From positions 868,001 to 932,000 of the forward strand of contig NZ_JACOPE010000001.1 of the NCBI RefSeq assembly GCF_014287355.1: a stretch of DNA of 64,000 nt. The letters run 5' to 3'. The stretch's first letter is position 1, and every line of letters starts with the position of its first letter. The position numbers were made by a program, and so were the translations under genes. Shown here in pieces: positions 49,435-59,025 of the stretch. The notes under the pieces are model-generated. The model worked only from the letters and a program-made list of their open reading frames with translations. It did not search any database and had not been told where the DNA came from. The DNA is from Ruminococcus hominis (lineage in GTDB: Bacteria; Bacillota; Clostridia; Lachnospirales; Lachnospiraceae).

Positions 49435-51594
49435 ATGGATATTAATCAGAGATTAACAGAAGAACTTCAGGTAAAACGCTGGCAGATTGATGCAGCGGTA
49501 AAATTAATAGATGAGGGAAATACAATTCCATTTATTTCACGATATAGAAAAGAAGCAACTGGTTCATTAAATGATGAGCAGTTGAGAAAGTTATATGAGA
49601 GACTTGTGTATCTTCGCAATCTGGAAGAGAAGAAGGAACAGGTGTTATCAAGCATTGAAGAACAGGGCAAGCTGACAGAAGAGCTTAAAGCACAAATTCT
49701 TGCGGCAGAAACGCTTGTTGTTGTGGAGGATTTGTATCGTCCATATCGTCCGAAGAGAAGAACGCGTGCGACGATCGCGAAGGAAAAAGGACTGGAACCT
49801 CTGGCAGCATTGATCACATTGCAGCAGACGAAAGTTGCACTGGAAGAGGAAGCACAAAAATATATATCAGAAGAAAAAGATGTGAAGACAGTGGATGATG
49901 CCATCGCAGGAGCAAAAGATATCATTGCAGAATCTATTTCAGATGAGGCGGACTATCGTAGCTGGATTCGTAAGCAGACAATGAAAAAAGGTAAGCTGGT
50001 GTCAACAGCAAAAGATGCCGAGGCAGAGTCTGTCTATGAGATGTATTATGAATTTGAAGAAGCTTTGAGTAAGCTGGCAGGACACCGTATACTTGCGTTG
50101 AATCGTGGTGAGAAAGAAAAATTCCTGACAGTAAAGATTGAGGCACCGGAAGACGATATTTTGCGTTACATAGAAAAGCAGGTGATACACCAGGATAATC
50201 CATATACGACACCGGTTTTAAAAGCGGTTGTGGAAGATAGTTATAAACGTCTGATCGCACCGGCGATTGAGCGTGAAATTCGAAGCGAATTGACAGAGAC
50301 GGCAGAAGATGGCGCAATTGAAGTATTTGGCAAAAACCTTCATCAGCTTTTGATGCAGCCGCCAATTACAGGTCAGGTCGTGCTTGGATGGGACCCGGCA
50401 TTTCGTACAGGATGTAAACTGGCAGTAGTGGATGCGACTGGAAAAGTAATCGGCACAACAGTCATTTACCCGACAGCACCGACTACTCCGGCAAAGATTA
50501 AGGCATCGAAGGATTTGCTTAAGAAAATTATTCCAAAGTACCATGTGTCATTGATTTCTCTTGGAAATGGAACGGCTTCACGTGAGTCTGAGCAGTTTAT
50601 TGTAGAGTTATTAAAAGAGATGCCGGATCAGCATGTGCAGTATGTAATCGTAAATGAGGCCGGAGCTTCGGTATATTCGGCAAGTAAGCTGGCAAGCGAA
50701 GAATTTCCAAAGTTTGATGTAGGACAGAGAAGTGCGGCATCAATCGCACGCCGTTTGCAGGACCCACTGGCAGAGCTTGTTAAGATCGATCCAAAATCCA
50801 TCGGTGTCGGTCAGTATCAGCATGACATGAACCAGAAGAAACTGGGTGAATCTCTGAATGGTGTGGTAGAAGATTGTGTAAATAAAGTCGGTGTGGATCT
50901 AAATACAGCGTCTGCCCCATTATTATCTTATATTTCAGGTATTTCCAGTGCCATTGCAAAAAATATTGTTGCATATCGTGAGGAAAACGGAACATTTGCA
51001 GACCGTAAACAATTATTAAAGGTTGCAAAACTCGGACCAAAAGCATTTGAGCAGTGCGCCGGATTTATGAGAATCCAGGGCGGAAAGAATCCTTTGGATG
51101 CCACAGGAGTACATCCGGAATCTTACGAGGCAGCAGCGAAGCTTCTTGAAAAACAGGGCTTTTCACTGGACGATATCAGAAATGGTAATCTGACCGGATT
51201 GTCATTGACGATCAAGGATTATAAGAAACTGGCAGAAGAACTGGAAATTGGTGAAATTACATTGCGAGATATCGTAAAAGAACTGGAAAAACCAGCAAGA
51301 GATCCGCGTGATGAGATGCCGAAACCAATCCTCCGCACAGACGTACTGGAGATGAAAGACTTGAAAGAAGGCATGGTTTTAAAAGGAACTGTGCGAAATG
51401 TAATTGATTTTGGTGTATTTGTTGATATCGGAGTACATCAGGATGGGCTCGTACACATTTCACAGATTACAGATAAATATATCAAACACCCATTAGAAGC
51501 AGTCAGTGTGGGCGACATCGTAGATGTTAAAGTAATGAGTGTGGATTTGAAGAAAAAGAGAATCCAGCTTACAATGCGTGGAATTTCACAATAA
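49435..51594 (+). CDS. tex: Tex-family RNA-binding transcription accessory protein
   Basis: The roughly 719-aa protein begins MDINQRLTEELQVKRWQIDA and has the Tex N-terminal helical region, a YqgF-like RNase H domain (VVLGWDPAFRTGCKLAVVDA), a helix-hairpin-helix part (LLSYISGISSAIAKNIVAYR) and a C-terminal S1 domain (LKEGMVLKGTVRNVIDFGVF). Tex binds RNA/DNA and affects transcription fidelity. ATG 49435 matches family starts; earlier in-frame starts (49405, 49351) are possible. A terminator that doubles as the bioY operator follows. Confidence 0.92.
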   Translation: MDINQRLTEELQVKRWQIDAAVKLIDEGNTIPFISRYRKEATGSLNDEQLRKLYERLVYLRNLEEKKEQVLSSIEEQGKLTEELKAQILAAETLVVVEDLYRPYRPKRRTRATIAKEKGLEPLAALITLQQTKVALEEEAQKYISEEKDVKTVDDAIAGAKDIIAESISDEADYRSWIRKQTMKKGKLVSTAKDAEAESVYEMYYEFEEALSKLAGHRILALNRGEKEKFLTVKIEAPEDDILRYIEKQVIHQDNPYTTPVLKAVVEDSYKRLIAPAIEREIRSELTETAEDGAIEVFGKNLHQLLMQPPITGQVVLGWDPAFRTGCKLAVVDATGKVIGTTVIYPTAPTTPAKIKASKDLLKKIIPKYHVSLISLGNGTASRESEQFIVELLKEMPDQHVQYVIVNEAGASVYSASKLASEEFPKFDVGQRSAASIARRLQDPLAELVKIDPKSIGVGQYQHDMNQKKLGESLNGVVEDCVNKVGVDLNTASAPLLSYISGISSAIAKNIVAYREENGTFADRKQLLKVAKLGPKAFEQCAGFMRIQGGKNPLDATGVHPESYEAAAKLLEKQGFSLDDIRNGNLTGLSLTIKDYKKLAEELEIGEITLRDIVKELEKPARDPRDEMPKPILRTDVLEMKDLKEGMVLKGTVRNVIDFGVFVDIGVHQDGLVHISQITDKYIKHPLEAVSVGDIVDVKVMSVDLKKKRIQLTMRGISQ

Positions 51595-51632
51595 AAAATA
51601 AGAAGAAAAAACTAAAAAATGTTTTTAAACGG

Positions 51633-51691
51633 AAACAATTGTCAACTTTAAATAAAAATAGGTTGACAATTGTTTTCTTTTTTTTTATACT
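51633..51691 (+). promoter_or_regulatory. BirA-type operator, bioY promoter and tex terminator in one sequence
   Basis: AAACAATTGTCAAC (51633-51646) and GTTGACAATTGTTT (51662-51675) are perfect arms 15 bp apart, the form of biotin-repressor (BirA) sites. The right arm contains TTGACA (51663-51668), and TATACT (51686-51691) follows 17 bp later. The T-rich stretch after the right arm would also make the hairpin a terminator for tex. Confidence 0.82.
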
Positions 51692-51788
51692 GTCAACGTA
51701 TTGTTGTTTGCTAAAGATTAGTTGAAGCAATCAATATATTCATGAATGAAGTGGATGAATAGTTATTACGAATGGGAGGCATAAAAAT

Positions 51789-52337
51789 ATGCAAAAATCA
51801 AAAATTTCAGTTCAGGATATCTGTAGTATTGCAATCATGACAGCGATTACTGTAGTGATGGCACAGATTTCAATTCCAATGCCAATGGGTGTACCAATGA
51901 CGATGCAGACATTTGCTATTACACTGGCCGGAGTTATTCTTGGTTCGAAAAAGGGCGGTCTGTCAATTCTTGTTTACGTTTTACTCGGAGCAATCGGTGT
52001 ACCGGTATTTGCAGGATTTTCAGGTGGAGTTCAGAACCTGATCGGACCTACAGGCGGATTTATTATTTCATTTCCAATTATGGCTTATGTCATTGGTCTT
52101 GGTGTTGAACACCGTAAGAAAAAAGGAATGTTCGTATTGATGCTTATCCTTGGAACAGTTTTGAATTATGTGGTTGGTGTAGCAATGTTCTGCATTATCA
52201 TGAACAGCTCTGTTATGACAGGAATTACAGCCTGCGTACTTCCATTTATTCCAACTGCAATTATTAAAGCTGTTGTTGCAGCACTTTTAGGATTGCAGAT
52301 CCGTTCAAGATTGGGAGCAGCATTACAATGGGCATAA
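51789..52337 (+). CDS. bioY: Biotin transporter BioY (ECF S component)
   Basis: The 182-aa membrane protein has six helices and BioY signatures: ITVVMAQISIPMPMGVPMTM with MQTFAITLAGVILG, KKGGLSILVYVLLGAIGVPV and FAGFSGGVQNLIGPTGGFI. It binds biotin and works alone or with the shared ECF ATPases. GGGAGG precedes the ATG. The BirA-type operator at its promoter supports biotin control. It overlaps the next gene by 10 nt. Confidence 0.92.
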   Translation: MQKSKISVQDICSIAIMTAITVVMAQISIPMPMGVPMTMQTFAITLAGVILGSKKGGLSILVYVLLGAIGVPVFAGFSGGVQNLIGPTGGFIISFPIMAYVIGLGVEHRKKKGMFVLMLILGTVLNYVVGVAMFCIIMNSSVMTGITACVLPFIPTAIIKAVVAALLGLQIRSRLGAALQWA

Positions 52338-52747
52338 AATTAAGACCACACCATTTATTGTGTACGCAAGGGTATAGCGGAAAAGGATATAGTGAGGAAT
52401 TTGTAGAGCATATGAATGAGGTTGTGGCAATGCTTCGAAGAGAAGAACCGACCTTAATTGATCTGACATTTTCAACAGATACATTGTGCGGCGCCTGTCC
52501 AAATATGAAGGCTGTCGATAATTGTGAGACAAATGAAAAAGTAAAACGATATGACCGAAAGGTAGTAGAATATTTTCAATTAGAAGAGAAAGAATATGTT
52601 TATCAGGAGCTCGTGAAACAGATTCGGGAACAGATCACTCCTGAGATGCTGGAAGATATCTGTGACGGATGTAGCTGGTATCCGATCAGTGCCTGTCGCA
52701 AAAAGATATTATGCAATTATTTCCAGAGGTTAGATAAAGCAGAGTAA
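52328..52747 (+). CDS. DUF1284-family protein
   Basis: The 139-aa protein starts MGIKLRPHHLLCTQGYSGKG and has conserved Cys residues in TLCGACPNMKAVDNCET and ICDGCSWYPISACRK. That pattern could bind a metal or an Fe-S cluster. This matches the DUF1284 family, whose role is unknown. The start overlaps the bioY end (52337), so it is co-expressed with the biotin transporter. A terminator follows at about 52820. Confidence 0.82.
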   Translation: MGIKLRPHHLLCTQGYSGKGYSEEFVEHMNEVVAMLRREEPTLIDLTFSTDTLCGACPNMKAVDNCETNEKVKRYDRKVVEYFQLEEKEYVYQELVKQIREQITPEMLEDICDGCSWYPISACRKKILCNYFQRLDKAE

Positions 52748-52820
52748 TCAGTGAATATTGAAGATAAGAATGCAGAGGCATTCTTGAATGTAAAGGAGCA
52801 TTTTTCTGTTCTGTATATAA

Positions 52821-52866
52821 AAATGATAATTGGCTTCATAAGGAGGTCAGTTATCATTTTTTTATT
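52821..52866 (+). terminator. Intrinsic terminator after bioY-DUF1284
   Basis: AAATGATAA and TTATCATTT close a longer imperfect stem (TTGGCTTC with GGAGGTCAG), followed by TTTTTTT. Confidence 0.75.
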
Positions 52867-52962
52867 CAAATTTCCTTGACATCTCCTGTAAAACACAGCA
52901 CAATATTAGTTAGAGTATACAAAAAAATGTACGTAATTACAAAAAAGAAATGGGGAAAGAAC

Positions 52963-54354
52963 ATGAAGATTTTAATTAAAAACGGCATGATTGTTTCTGA
53001 TTCAGAAACTTATCAGGCAGATATTTTGATTGAGGATGAAAAAGTAAAATGGATTGGAACAGATTTGCCAAAGACAGATGTAGACACAGTGATCGATGCA
53101 GAAGGAAAATATGTAATTCCGGGAGCTATTGATGTGCACACACATATGGACATTGATGTCGGGATTGCAAGAGCAGTAGATGATTTCTATGACGGAACAG
53201 TTGCTGCGGCATGTGGAGGTACAACTTCGATCGTGGATCATATGGGGTTTGGTCCGGCAGGAGTTCCGCTTCATTATCAGTTTAATGAGTATAAAAAACT
53301 GACAGAAGGAAAAGCTGTCATTGACTATGGATTCCATGGTGTTGCACAGCATGTGGATGATGACATTATCGCAGAGCTTGAGACAATGGCAGAGGATGGA
53401 ATTCCAAGTGTGAAAGCGTATTTGACTTATGGATTTAAACTGAATGACGCAGAAGTCCTCCAGATATTGAAAAAGATGAAAGAGATTGGCGGAGTGACAG
53501 CATTTCACTGTGAGAACCATGAATTAGTAGAATACATGAGAAAAAAACTGGTAGAGGAAGGGAAAACAGCACCGATTTACCATGCGAAGAGCCGTCCGAA
53601 TCTGGTAGAAGCGGAAGCAGTAGAGAGAGTATTGAAGCTTGCACGCCTTGCGGGAGACGCACCGGTTTACATCGTTCATTTATCATGTAAAGAAAGTCTG
53701 GAAGCAGTTCGTGAAGCAAGAAGAAACGGACAGAAGAACATTTTTGTAGAGACATGCCCACAGTATCTGCTGTTGACAGAAGAATGTTATGAAAGAGAAG
53801 ATGGTTTGAAATATATCATGTCGCCACCGCTTCGTACACAGGCAGACTGTGATGCACTCTGGGAAGGGCTGGCAGATGGAACAATCCAGGTTGTGGCAAC
53901 GGACCATTGTCCATTTAATTATGGAATTGAAAAACAGATGGGTAAAGATGATTTTACAAAATGTCCAAACGGTGCACCGGGAGTCGAGGAACGCTTGATG
54001 CTTCTTTATTCAGAAGGTGTTGTGAAAAATAGAATTTCATTCCAGAAACTGGTAGAGACTCTTTGTACAAATCCGGCCAAGATTTATGGATTATGTCCAC
54101 AAAAAGGCGTATTGCAGCCGGGAGCGGACGGAGATCTGGTAGTGATCGATCCGAAGAAAGAGTCTGTTATTACAAAGAGCAGAATGCATGGGGCAGCAGA
54201 TTACACAGGATATGAAGGATGGAATATAAACGGTGAGATCGACATGGTTATGCAGCGTGGACGCGTGATCGTAAAAGAGAATGATTTTGTGGGAGAAAAA
54301 GGTGCAGGACAGTTTATCCACCGTCACACATTAAAGGCAGAAGATATAAATTAA
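52963..54354 (+). CDS. hydA: Dihydropyrimidinase (D-hydantoinase family)
   Basis: The 463-aa amidohydrolase has the metal ligands of the family: DVHTHMDID (HxH), the carboxylated Lys in SVKAYLTYG, His in FHCENHELV, His in IVHLSCKES and Asp in VATDHCPFN. It opens dihydrouracil, hydantoin or related cyclic imides. ATG 52963 follows GGGGAAAG, and the upstream in-frame codons lack a good site. No other pyrimidine-degradation gene is adjacent. A possible coupled esterase gene starts 34 nt later. Confidence 0.9.
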   Translation: MKILIKNGMIVSDSETYQADILIEDEKVKWIGTDLPKTDVDTVIDAEGKYVIPGAIDVHTHMDIDVGIARAVDDFYDGTVAAACGGTTSIVDHMGFGPAGVPLHYQFNEYKKLTEGKAVIDYGFHGVAQHVDDDIIAELETMAEDGIPSVKAYLTYGFKLNDAEVLQILKKMKEIGGVTAFHCENHELVEYMRKKLVEEGKTAPIYHAKSRPNLVEAEAVERVLKLARLAGDAPVYIVHLSCKESLEAVREARRNGQKNIFVETCPQYLLLTEECYEREDGLKYIMSPPLRTQADCDALWEGLADGTIQVVATDHCPFNYGIEKQMGKDDFTKCPNGAPGVEERLMLLYSEGVVKNRISFQKLVETLCTNPAKIYGLCPQKGVLQPGADGDLVVIDPKKESVITKSRMHGAADYTGYEGWNINGEIDMVMQRGRVIVKENDFVGEKGAGQFIHRHTLKAEDIN

Positions 54355-54388
54355 GGGCTGTAAAAACAGTTATGAGCAGGAGAACAGT

Positions 54389-55342
54389 ATGGCAATCAAT
54401 CAGGCAGCAAAAAGAATTTTAAAGGCATTATCGTTTGACGGCGTGGAAGTAGAGGCGTTCCGTCATATGGCGGATTTAAAACGCTTAGATCCGATGAAGA
54501 TATTTTATAAGAAGATAGATGAAAAAATATATAATGGAAGTCATGAGGTACCAGTCCGTATTTTCTTCCCGAATGAAAAGAGCTTTCAGGAGAGTGAAGA
54601 TAAGCGGCATGACAGTAAAGATAAAAAGCTGCTTTTGTTCATACATGGAGGCGGCTGGGTGACAGAGAGTATTGATAATTATGAAAGAATCTGTGCAAGA
54701 CTTGCAGATGCAACCGGGCAGTATGTTGTTGCGGTTGAATACAGACTGGCACCGGAAGATAAGTTTCCATCCGGATTAGAGGATTGTTATGCGGTTGCAA
54801 AAGCATTATATCGCGGAGAATTTGTGTTAAATGTAAAACCGGAAAATATTACATTGATCGGGGACAGTGCGGGCGGCAATCTTTGTGCGGCACTGTCTTT
54901 GATGGCACGGGACCGCGGTGAATTTATGCCGGGCAGACAGATTTTAATCTATCCGGCTACTTATAATGATTATACAGAGAATTCGCCATTTCCGTCTGTG
55001 AAGGAAAATGGGACAGACTATCTTTTGACAGCGGGAAAAATGCAGGATTACATCGATCTTTATGCAAGAGATGAAGAAGACAAAAAGAATCCGTATTTTG
55101 CACCATACGTGGCAGAAGATGTGAGTAATCAGCCGGATACATTGATACTTACATCCGAATTCGATCCGCTTCGAGATGAAGGTGAGGCATATGGAAAACG
55201 TTTGAAAGAGGCTGGTAACCGTGTGGAGATCCATCGTATCAAAGATGCACTTCACGGCTATTTTGCACTGGGTATCAAGCAGTTACATGTGCAGGAAAGT
55301 TTCACCTATATCAATGCATTTTTGAAGGGAGAAACATTGTGA
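54389..55342 (+). CDS. Alpha/beta hydrolase of the hormone-sensitive-lipase/Aes type
   Basis: The 317-aa enzyme has the oxyanion motif FIHGGGWVTES, VAVEYRLAPEDKFP, the nucleophile GDSAGGNL, an Asp in TSEFDPLRDEGE and the catalytic His in DALHGYF. These define HSL-family esterases acting on short acyl esters. It has no signal peptide. AGGAGAACAG precedes the ATG. It overlaps the next gene by 4 nt, so the esterase and the acyltransferase-like protein are translated together. Confidence 0.88.
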   Translation: MAINQAAKRILKALSFDGVEVEAFRHMADLKRLDPMKIFYKKIDEKIYNGSHEVPVRIFFPNEKSFQESEDKRHDSKDKKLLLFIHGGGWVTESIDNYERICARLADATGQYVVAVEYRLAPEDKFPSGLEDCYAVAKALYRGEFVLNVKPENITLIGDSAGGNLCAALSLMARDRGEFMPGRQILIYPATYNDYTENSPFPSVKENGTDYLLTAGKMQDYIDLYARDEEDKKNPYFAPYVAEDVSNQPDTLILTSEFDPLRDEGEAYGKRLKEAGNRVEIHRIKDALHGYFALGIKQLHVQESFTYINAFLKGETL

Positions 55343-57156
55343 ATCAAAAAAAAGCGCGCTGGAGAAAACTAGATAATGCAGCAAAATTATATTCTGCAGC
55401 CAGCAATAAAAAGGATACAAGAGTATTTAGGTTTTACTGTGAACTAAAAGAAGATGTCAAACCAACGATTTTACAAAAAGCACTGGACCAGACTATGGAG
55501 ACATTTCCAATGTTTCTTATGGTACTTAGAAAAGGCTTGTTCTGGCATTATCTTGAACCTTGTAATTTGCATCCGATTGTAAAAGAAGAATACAAAGAGC
55601 CTTGCAGCAGGCTTTATATAAAAGATAAAAAAAACCTGCTTTTTGAGGTGACATACTATAAAAAAAGAATCAATTTTGAAGTGTTCCATGTATTGACGGA
55701 CGGAACCGGAGCAACTGAATTTTTAAAAGAGCTGGTGACCAATTATTTGTATCTGGCACATAAAGAGGAAGGATTAGAGCAGATTTCAATGCTTCCGGAA
55801 GATATGACTGTGCAGGATCAAGAGGATGACAGCTTTTTGAAATATTATTCAAAAGAGCAGCGCCGTCCAAAAGAAAAGAAAATACATGCATTTCAAATTA
55901 GAAAGAAAAAGAAAGATGGACATCACCTCCATGTTCATGAAAGTGTAGTTTTGGTGCAGGATGTGCTGAAGCGAAGCAGGGAGCTTGGGGTGTCTATGAC
56001 CGTATTTTTGACGGCGGTGTATTTGATGGCAATCCATGAGGAGATGTCAAAGATGCAGGAAAAAAGACCGGTAGTATTGATGGTGCCTGTAAATTTGAGG
56101 AAATTTTTCCCATCTACTTCGATGCTGAATTTTTTCAACTGGATTGAGCCGGGATACGATTTTGCAAAACAGGACAACAGTTTTGAAGCTATACTGGAAT
56201 ATACGAAAGAATTTTTTAAAGAGCAGCTGACAAAAGAAAAAATGTCGGCACATATAAGTGAGCTGCTTGCATTGGAGCTTCATCCGATTTTAAGACTTGC
56301 TCCATTGGAGTTGAAAAATCTGTGTATTCATGCAGGAGCAAAATTTTCTGAGAAAAATGTGACGGCAATCTTTTCGAATATGAGTGTAGTCAAGATGCCG
56401 GAGAGCTATGTACCTTATATAGAACGGTTTGGTGTGTATACCAATACTCCGAAATTAGAACTGTGTCTGTGTTCATTTCAGGATAGATTGTCATTTGCAT
56501 TTACATCCAGATATGACACAGAAAATATTGAGAGAAATTTTTACCGCCTGTTAAAAGAACAGGGAATTTCATCAGAAGAAGTTAAGCCGGTATTTCCAAA
56601 ACCGCACGTGCTAAGCGAACAGGAAATGAAAGTATATAAAATATATAGTTTTCTGTGTATCGCACTTGTGGCAGTGATGCTTGTTACTGACTGGAATTTT
56701 CATCCACAGGTCCGCTGGACTCTGTTTACAGCAGGCGGTGTGACAACAATGTGGATTGCTTCGTCAATTGGATTTTTTAAGCGGTATAACTTATTGAAAA
56801 ATGTGATGTGGCAGCTTTTTATCGGCACGATCGTTTGTTTTATATGGGATGTTTTGACCGGCTGGCATAGCTGGTCGGTAGATCTTGTACTGCCGATTAT
56901 GAGTGTGGCTACGCTTGCAGCAATGTTTGTGATTGCAAAAGTGCAAAAAAGTCCGGTGAGAGAATATCTTATATATGAAATTATGGCGGCCGGATATGGG
57001 CTGATACTGCCTATGATCCTGCTTTTATGCAAGAAAGTAAAAAATCCGACAGTGAGTATGTTTGGAGCACTGATCTGTTTCTTGTTCCTGGTAGGAGTGA
57101 TTTTATTTAAAGGAAAAGAATTTAAAGAAGAGATGCATAAAAATTTGCATGTATAA
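55339..57156 (+). CDS. Condensation/acyltransferase-like protein with a C-terminal membrane domain
   Basis: The 605-aa protein has an N-terminal domain of the acyl-CoA-dependent/condensation type with the HxxxDG motif in FEVFHVLTDGTGATEF at about residue 120. A later segment is VVLMVPVNLRKFFPSTSMLNFF. From about residue 435 come six or so membrane helices (IYSFLCIALVAVMLVTDWNF onward). I recall such C-termini as DUF6320. The GTG start overlaps the esterase stop. Likely roles are acyl transfer to an alcohol or lipid at the membrane. The substrate is unknown. Confidence 0.7.
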   Translation: MNQKKARWRKLDNAAKLYSAASNKKDTRVFRFYCELKEDVKPTILQKALDQTMETFPMFLMVLRKGLFWHYLEPCNLHPIVKEEYKEPCSRLYIKDKKNLLFEVTYYKKRINFEVFHVLTDGTGATEFLKELVTNYLYLAHKEEGLEQISMLPEDMTVQDQEDDSFLKYYSKEQRRPKEKKIHAFQIRKKKKDGHHLHVHESVVLVQDVLKRSRELGVSMTVFLTAVYLMAIHEEMSKMQEKRPVVLMVPVNLRKFFPSTSMLNFFNWIEPGYDFAKQDNSFEAILEYTKEFFKEQLTKEKMSAHISELLALELHPILRLAPLELKNLCIHAGAKFSEKNVTAIFSNMSVVKMPESYVPYIERFGVYTNTPKLELCLCSFQDRLSFAFTSRYDTENIERNFYRLLKEQGISSEEVKPVFPKPHVLSEQEMKVYKIYSFLCIALVAVMLVTDWNFHPQVRWTLFTAGGVTTMWIASSIGFFKRYNLLKNVMWQLFIGTIVCFIWDVLTGWHSWSVDLVLPIMSVATLAAMFVIAKVQKSPVREYLIYEIMAAGYGLILPMILLLCKKVKNPTVSMFGALICFLFLVGVILFKGKEFKEEMHKNLHV

Positions 57157-57162
57157 AAATAG

Positions 57163-57226
57163 AATCGTTGCATTTTTGAGAGTGAAGAGTAACATTTTTC
57201 ACAAAGAAAGTGCAACGATTTTTTTT
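57163..57226 (+). terminator. Terminator after the esterase-acyltransferase pair
   Basis: AATCGTTGCA and TGCAACGATT are perfect 10-bp arms around a 38-nt loop, followed by TTTTTT. Confidence 0.75.
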
Positions 57227-57304
57227 AGAATCTTGAACAGAGTCATACCTTTATGGTAAGATAAACATAATTATGGAAATATAACGTTTTTGAGGAGGAA
57301 AATC

Positions 57305-58231
57305 ATGATTAATAAACTTATTGAGAACATTAAAAAGACAAATGCACCAATCGTAGTAGGACTGGATCCAATGTTGAATTACATTCCGGAGCATGTACAG
57401 AAAAAAGCATTTGCTGAATATGGGGAAACTTTAGAGGGTGCCGCAGAAGCAATCTGGCAGTTCAATAAGGAAATCGTGGATAAAACATATGATTTGATTC
57501 CAGCTGTAAAGCCACAGATCGCAATGTATGAGCAGTTTGGTATTCCTGGACTTGTGGCATTCAAAAAAACAGTAGATTACTGTAAATCAAAAGGACTGGT
57601 TGTAATCGGAGACATCAAACGTGGAGATATCGGTTCTACTTCAGCTGCATATGCAGTAGGACATATCGGTAAAGTTAAAGTTGGAAGCAAAGAATTCACT
57701 CCATTTGATGAAGATTTCGTAACAGTCAATCCGTATCTTGGATCTGATGGAGTAAAACCTTTCGTTGAAGTATGTAAAGAAGAGAAGAAAGGTCTCTTTA
57801 TCCTTGTTAAAACTTCAAATCCATCTAGTGGAGAATTCCAGGATCGTCTTGTAGACGGACGTCCGCTCTATGAGCTGGTAGGCGAAAAAGTAGCAGAGTG
57901 GGGAGCTGACTGCATGGGTGATGAGTACAGCTATATCGGAGCTGTTGTCGGAGCAACATATCCGGAGATGGGTAAAGCACTTCGTAAAGTAATGCCAAAA
58001 TCTTACATTCTTGTACCAGGATATGGTGCACAGGGCGGACAGGGAAAAGACCTTGTACATTTCTTTAATGAAGATGGACTTGGCGCAATTGTAAACTCTT
58101 CTCGTGGAATTATTGCAGCTTACAAACAAGAAGCATATGCAAAATTCGGAGCTGAAAACTTTGGTGATGCATCCCGTGCAGCAGTAGAAGCAATGGTTGC
58201 TGATATCCAGGGAGCACTTGCAAACAGATAA
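57305..58231 (+). CDS. pyrF: Orotidine 5'-phosphate decarboxylase (class 2)
   Basis: The 308-aa enzyme has the substrate motif VVIGDIKRGDIGSTSAAYA, with the catalytic Lys/Asp array DIKRGD, and VGLDPMLNYIP and LVPGYGAQGGQG of the class 2 type. It makes UMP in the last step of pyrimidine synthesis. GAGGAGG lies before ATG 57305. It is followed by pyrK after 11 nt and then pyrD, a common clostridial order. Confidence 0.93.
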   Translation: MINKLIENIKKTNAPIVVGLDPMLNYIPEHVQKKAFAEYGETLEGAAEAIWQFNKEIVDKTYDLIPAVKPQIAMYEQFGIPGLVAFKKTVDYCKSKGLVVIGDIKRGDIGSTSAAYAVGHIGKVKVGSKEFTPFDEDFVTVNPYLGSDGVKPFVEVCKEEKKGLFILVKTSNPSSGEFQDRLVDGRPLYELVGEKVAEWGADCMGDEYSYIGAVVGATYPEMGKALRKVMPKSYILVPGYGAQGGQGKDLVHFFNEDGLGAIVNSSRGIIAAYKQEAYAKFGAENFGDASRAAVEAMVADIQGALANR

Positions 58232-58242
58232 GGAGAGTTAAG

Positions 58243-59025
58243 ATGACAAAACAGAAAGAACAGGCATTGGTAGTTTCACAGGAGCAGCTTGCAGACGGAA
58301 TCTTCAGCATGTGGATCCAGACAAAAGCAGCTGAAACAGCAAAGCCGGGACAGTTTATTTCAATGTATACAAACGATGGAAGCAAGTTGCTTCCTCGTCC
58401 AATCAGTATCTGTGAGATTGATGCGGTAAATGGACGTCTTCGTGTTGTATATCGTGTGACAGGAGAGAATACAGGAACAGAGCAGTTTTCAAAGCTGGAA
58501 GCGGGAGATACAATTCCTGTTGTCGGACCTTTGGGAAATGGATTCCCTTATGAGAAGGCAGCAGGCAAGAAAGTATTTCTTATGGGTGGAGGAATTGGAG
58601 TTCCACCGATTCTTGAGCTTGCAAAACAGATGGAATGCGAGAAAAAACAGATTGTTGTAGGATATCGTGATGCACAGACATTTTTAAAAGAAGAGTTTGA
58701 GCAAAACGGAGAAGTTTATATTTCCACAGAGGATGGAAGTGTGGGAACAAAAGGGAATGTTATGGATGCAATCCGTGAGAATGCTCTGGATGCGGACATG
58801 ATCTATGCCTGTGGACCGACACCGATGCTTCGTGCGATCAAAGCATATGCAGAAGAAAACAATATCGAATGCTACATTTCACTGGAAGAGCGTATGGCAT
58901 GTGGAATCGGAGCATGTCTCGCATGTGTATGTAAATCGAAAGAGAAAGATCATCACAGCAATGTAAATAACAAACGAATCTGTAAGGATGGTCCGGTATT
59001 CTTATCTACGGAGGTGGAAATCTAA
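58243..59025 (+). CDS. pyrK: Dihydroorotate dehydrogenase electron-transfer subunit
   Basis: The 260-aa subunit has an FAD-binding ferredoxin-reductase domain (LPRPISICEIDA, VVYRVTGENTGT), the NAD site GGGIGVPPILELAKQM and the C-terminal 2Fe-2S ligands in EERMACGIGACLACVCK with a later Cys (RICKDGPVF). It passes electrons from PyrD to NAD+ in the class 1B enzyme. Its stop shares a base with the pyrD start. Confidence 0.93.
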   Translation: MTKQKEQALVVSQEQLADGIFSMWIQTKAAETAKPGQFISMYTNDGSKLLPRPISICEIDAVNGRLRVVYRVTGENTGTEQFSKLEAGDTIPVVGPLGNGFPYEKAAGKKVFLMGGGIGVPPILELAKQMECEKKQIVVGYRDAQTFLKEEFEQNGEVYISTEDGSVGTKGNVMDAIRENALDADMIYACGPTPMLRAIKAYAEENNIECYISLEERMACGIGACLACVCKSKEKDHHSNVNNKRICKDGPVFLSTEVEI

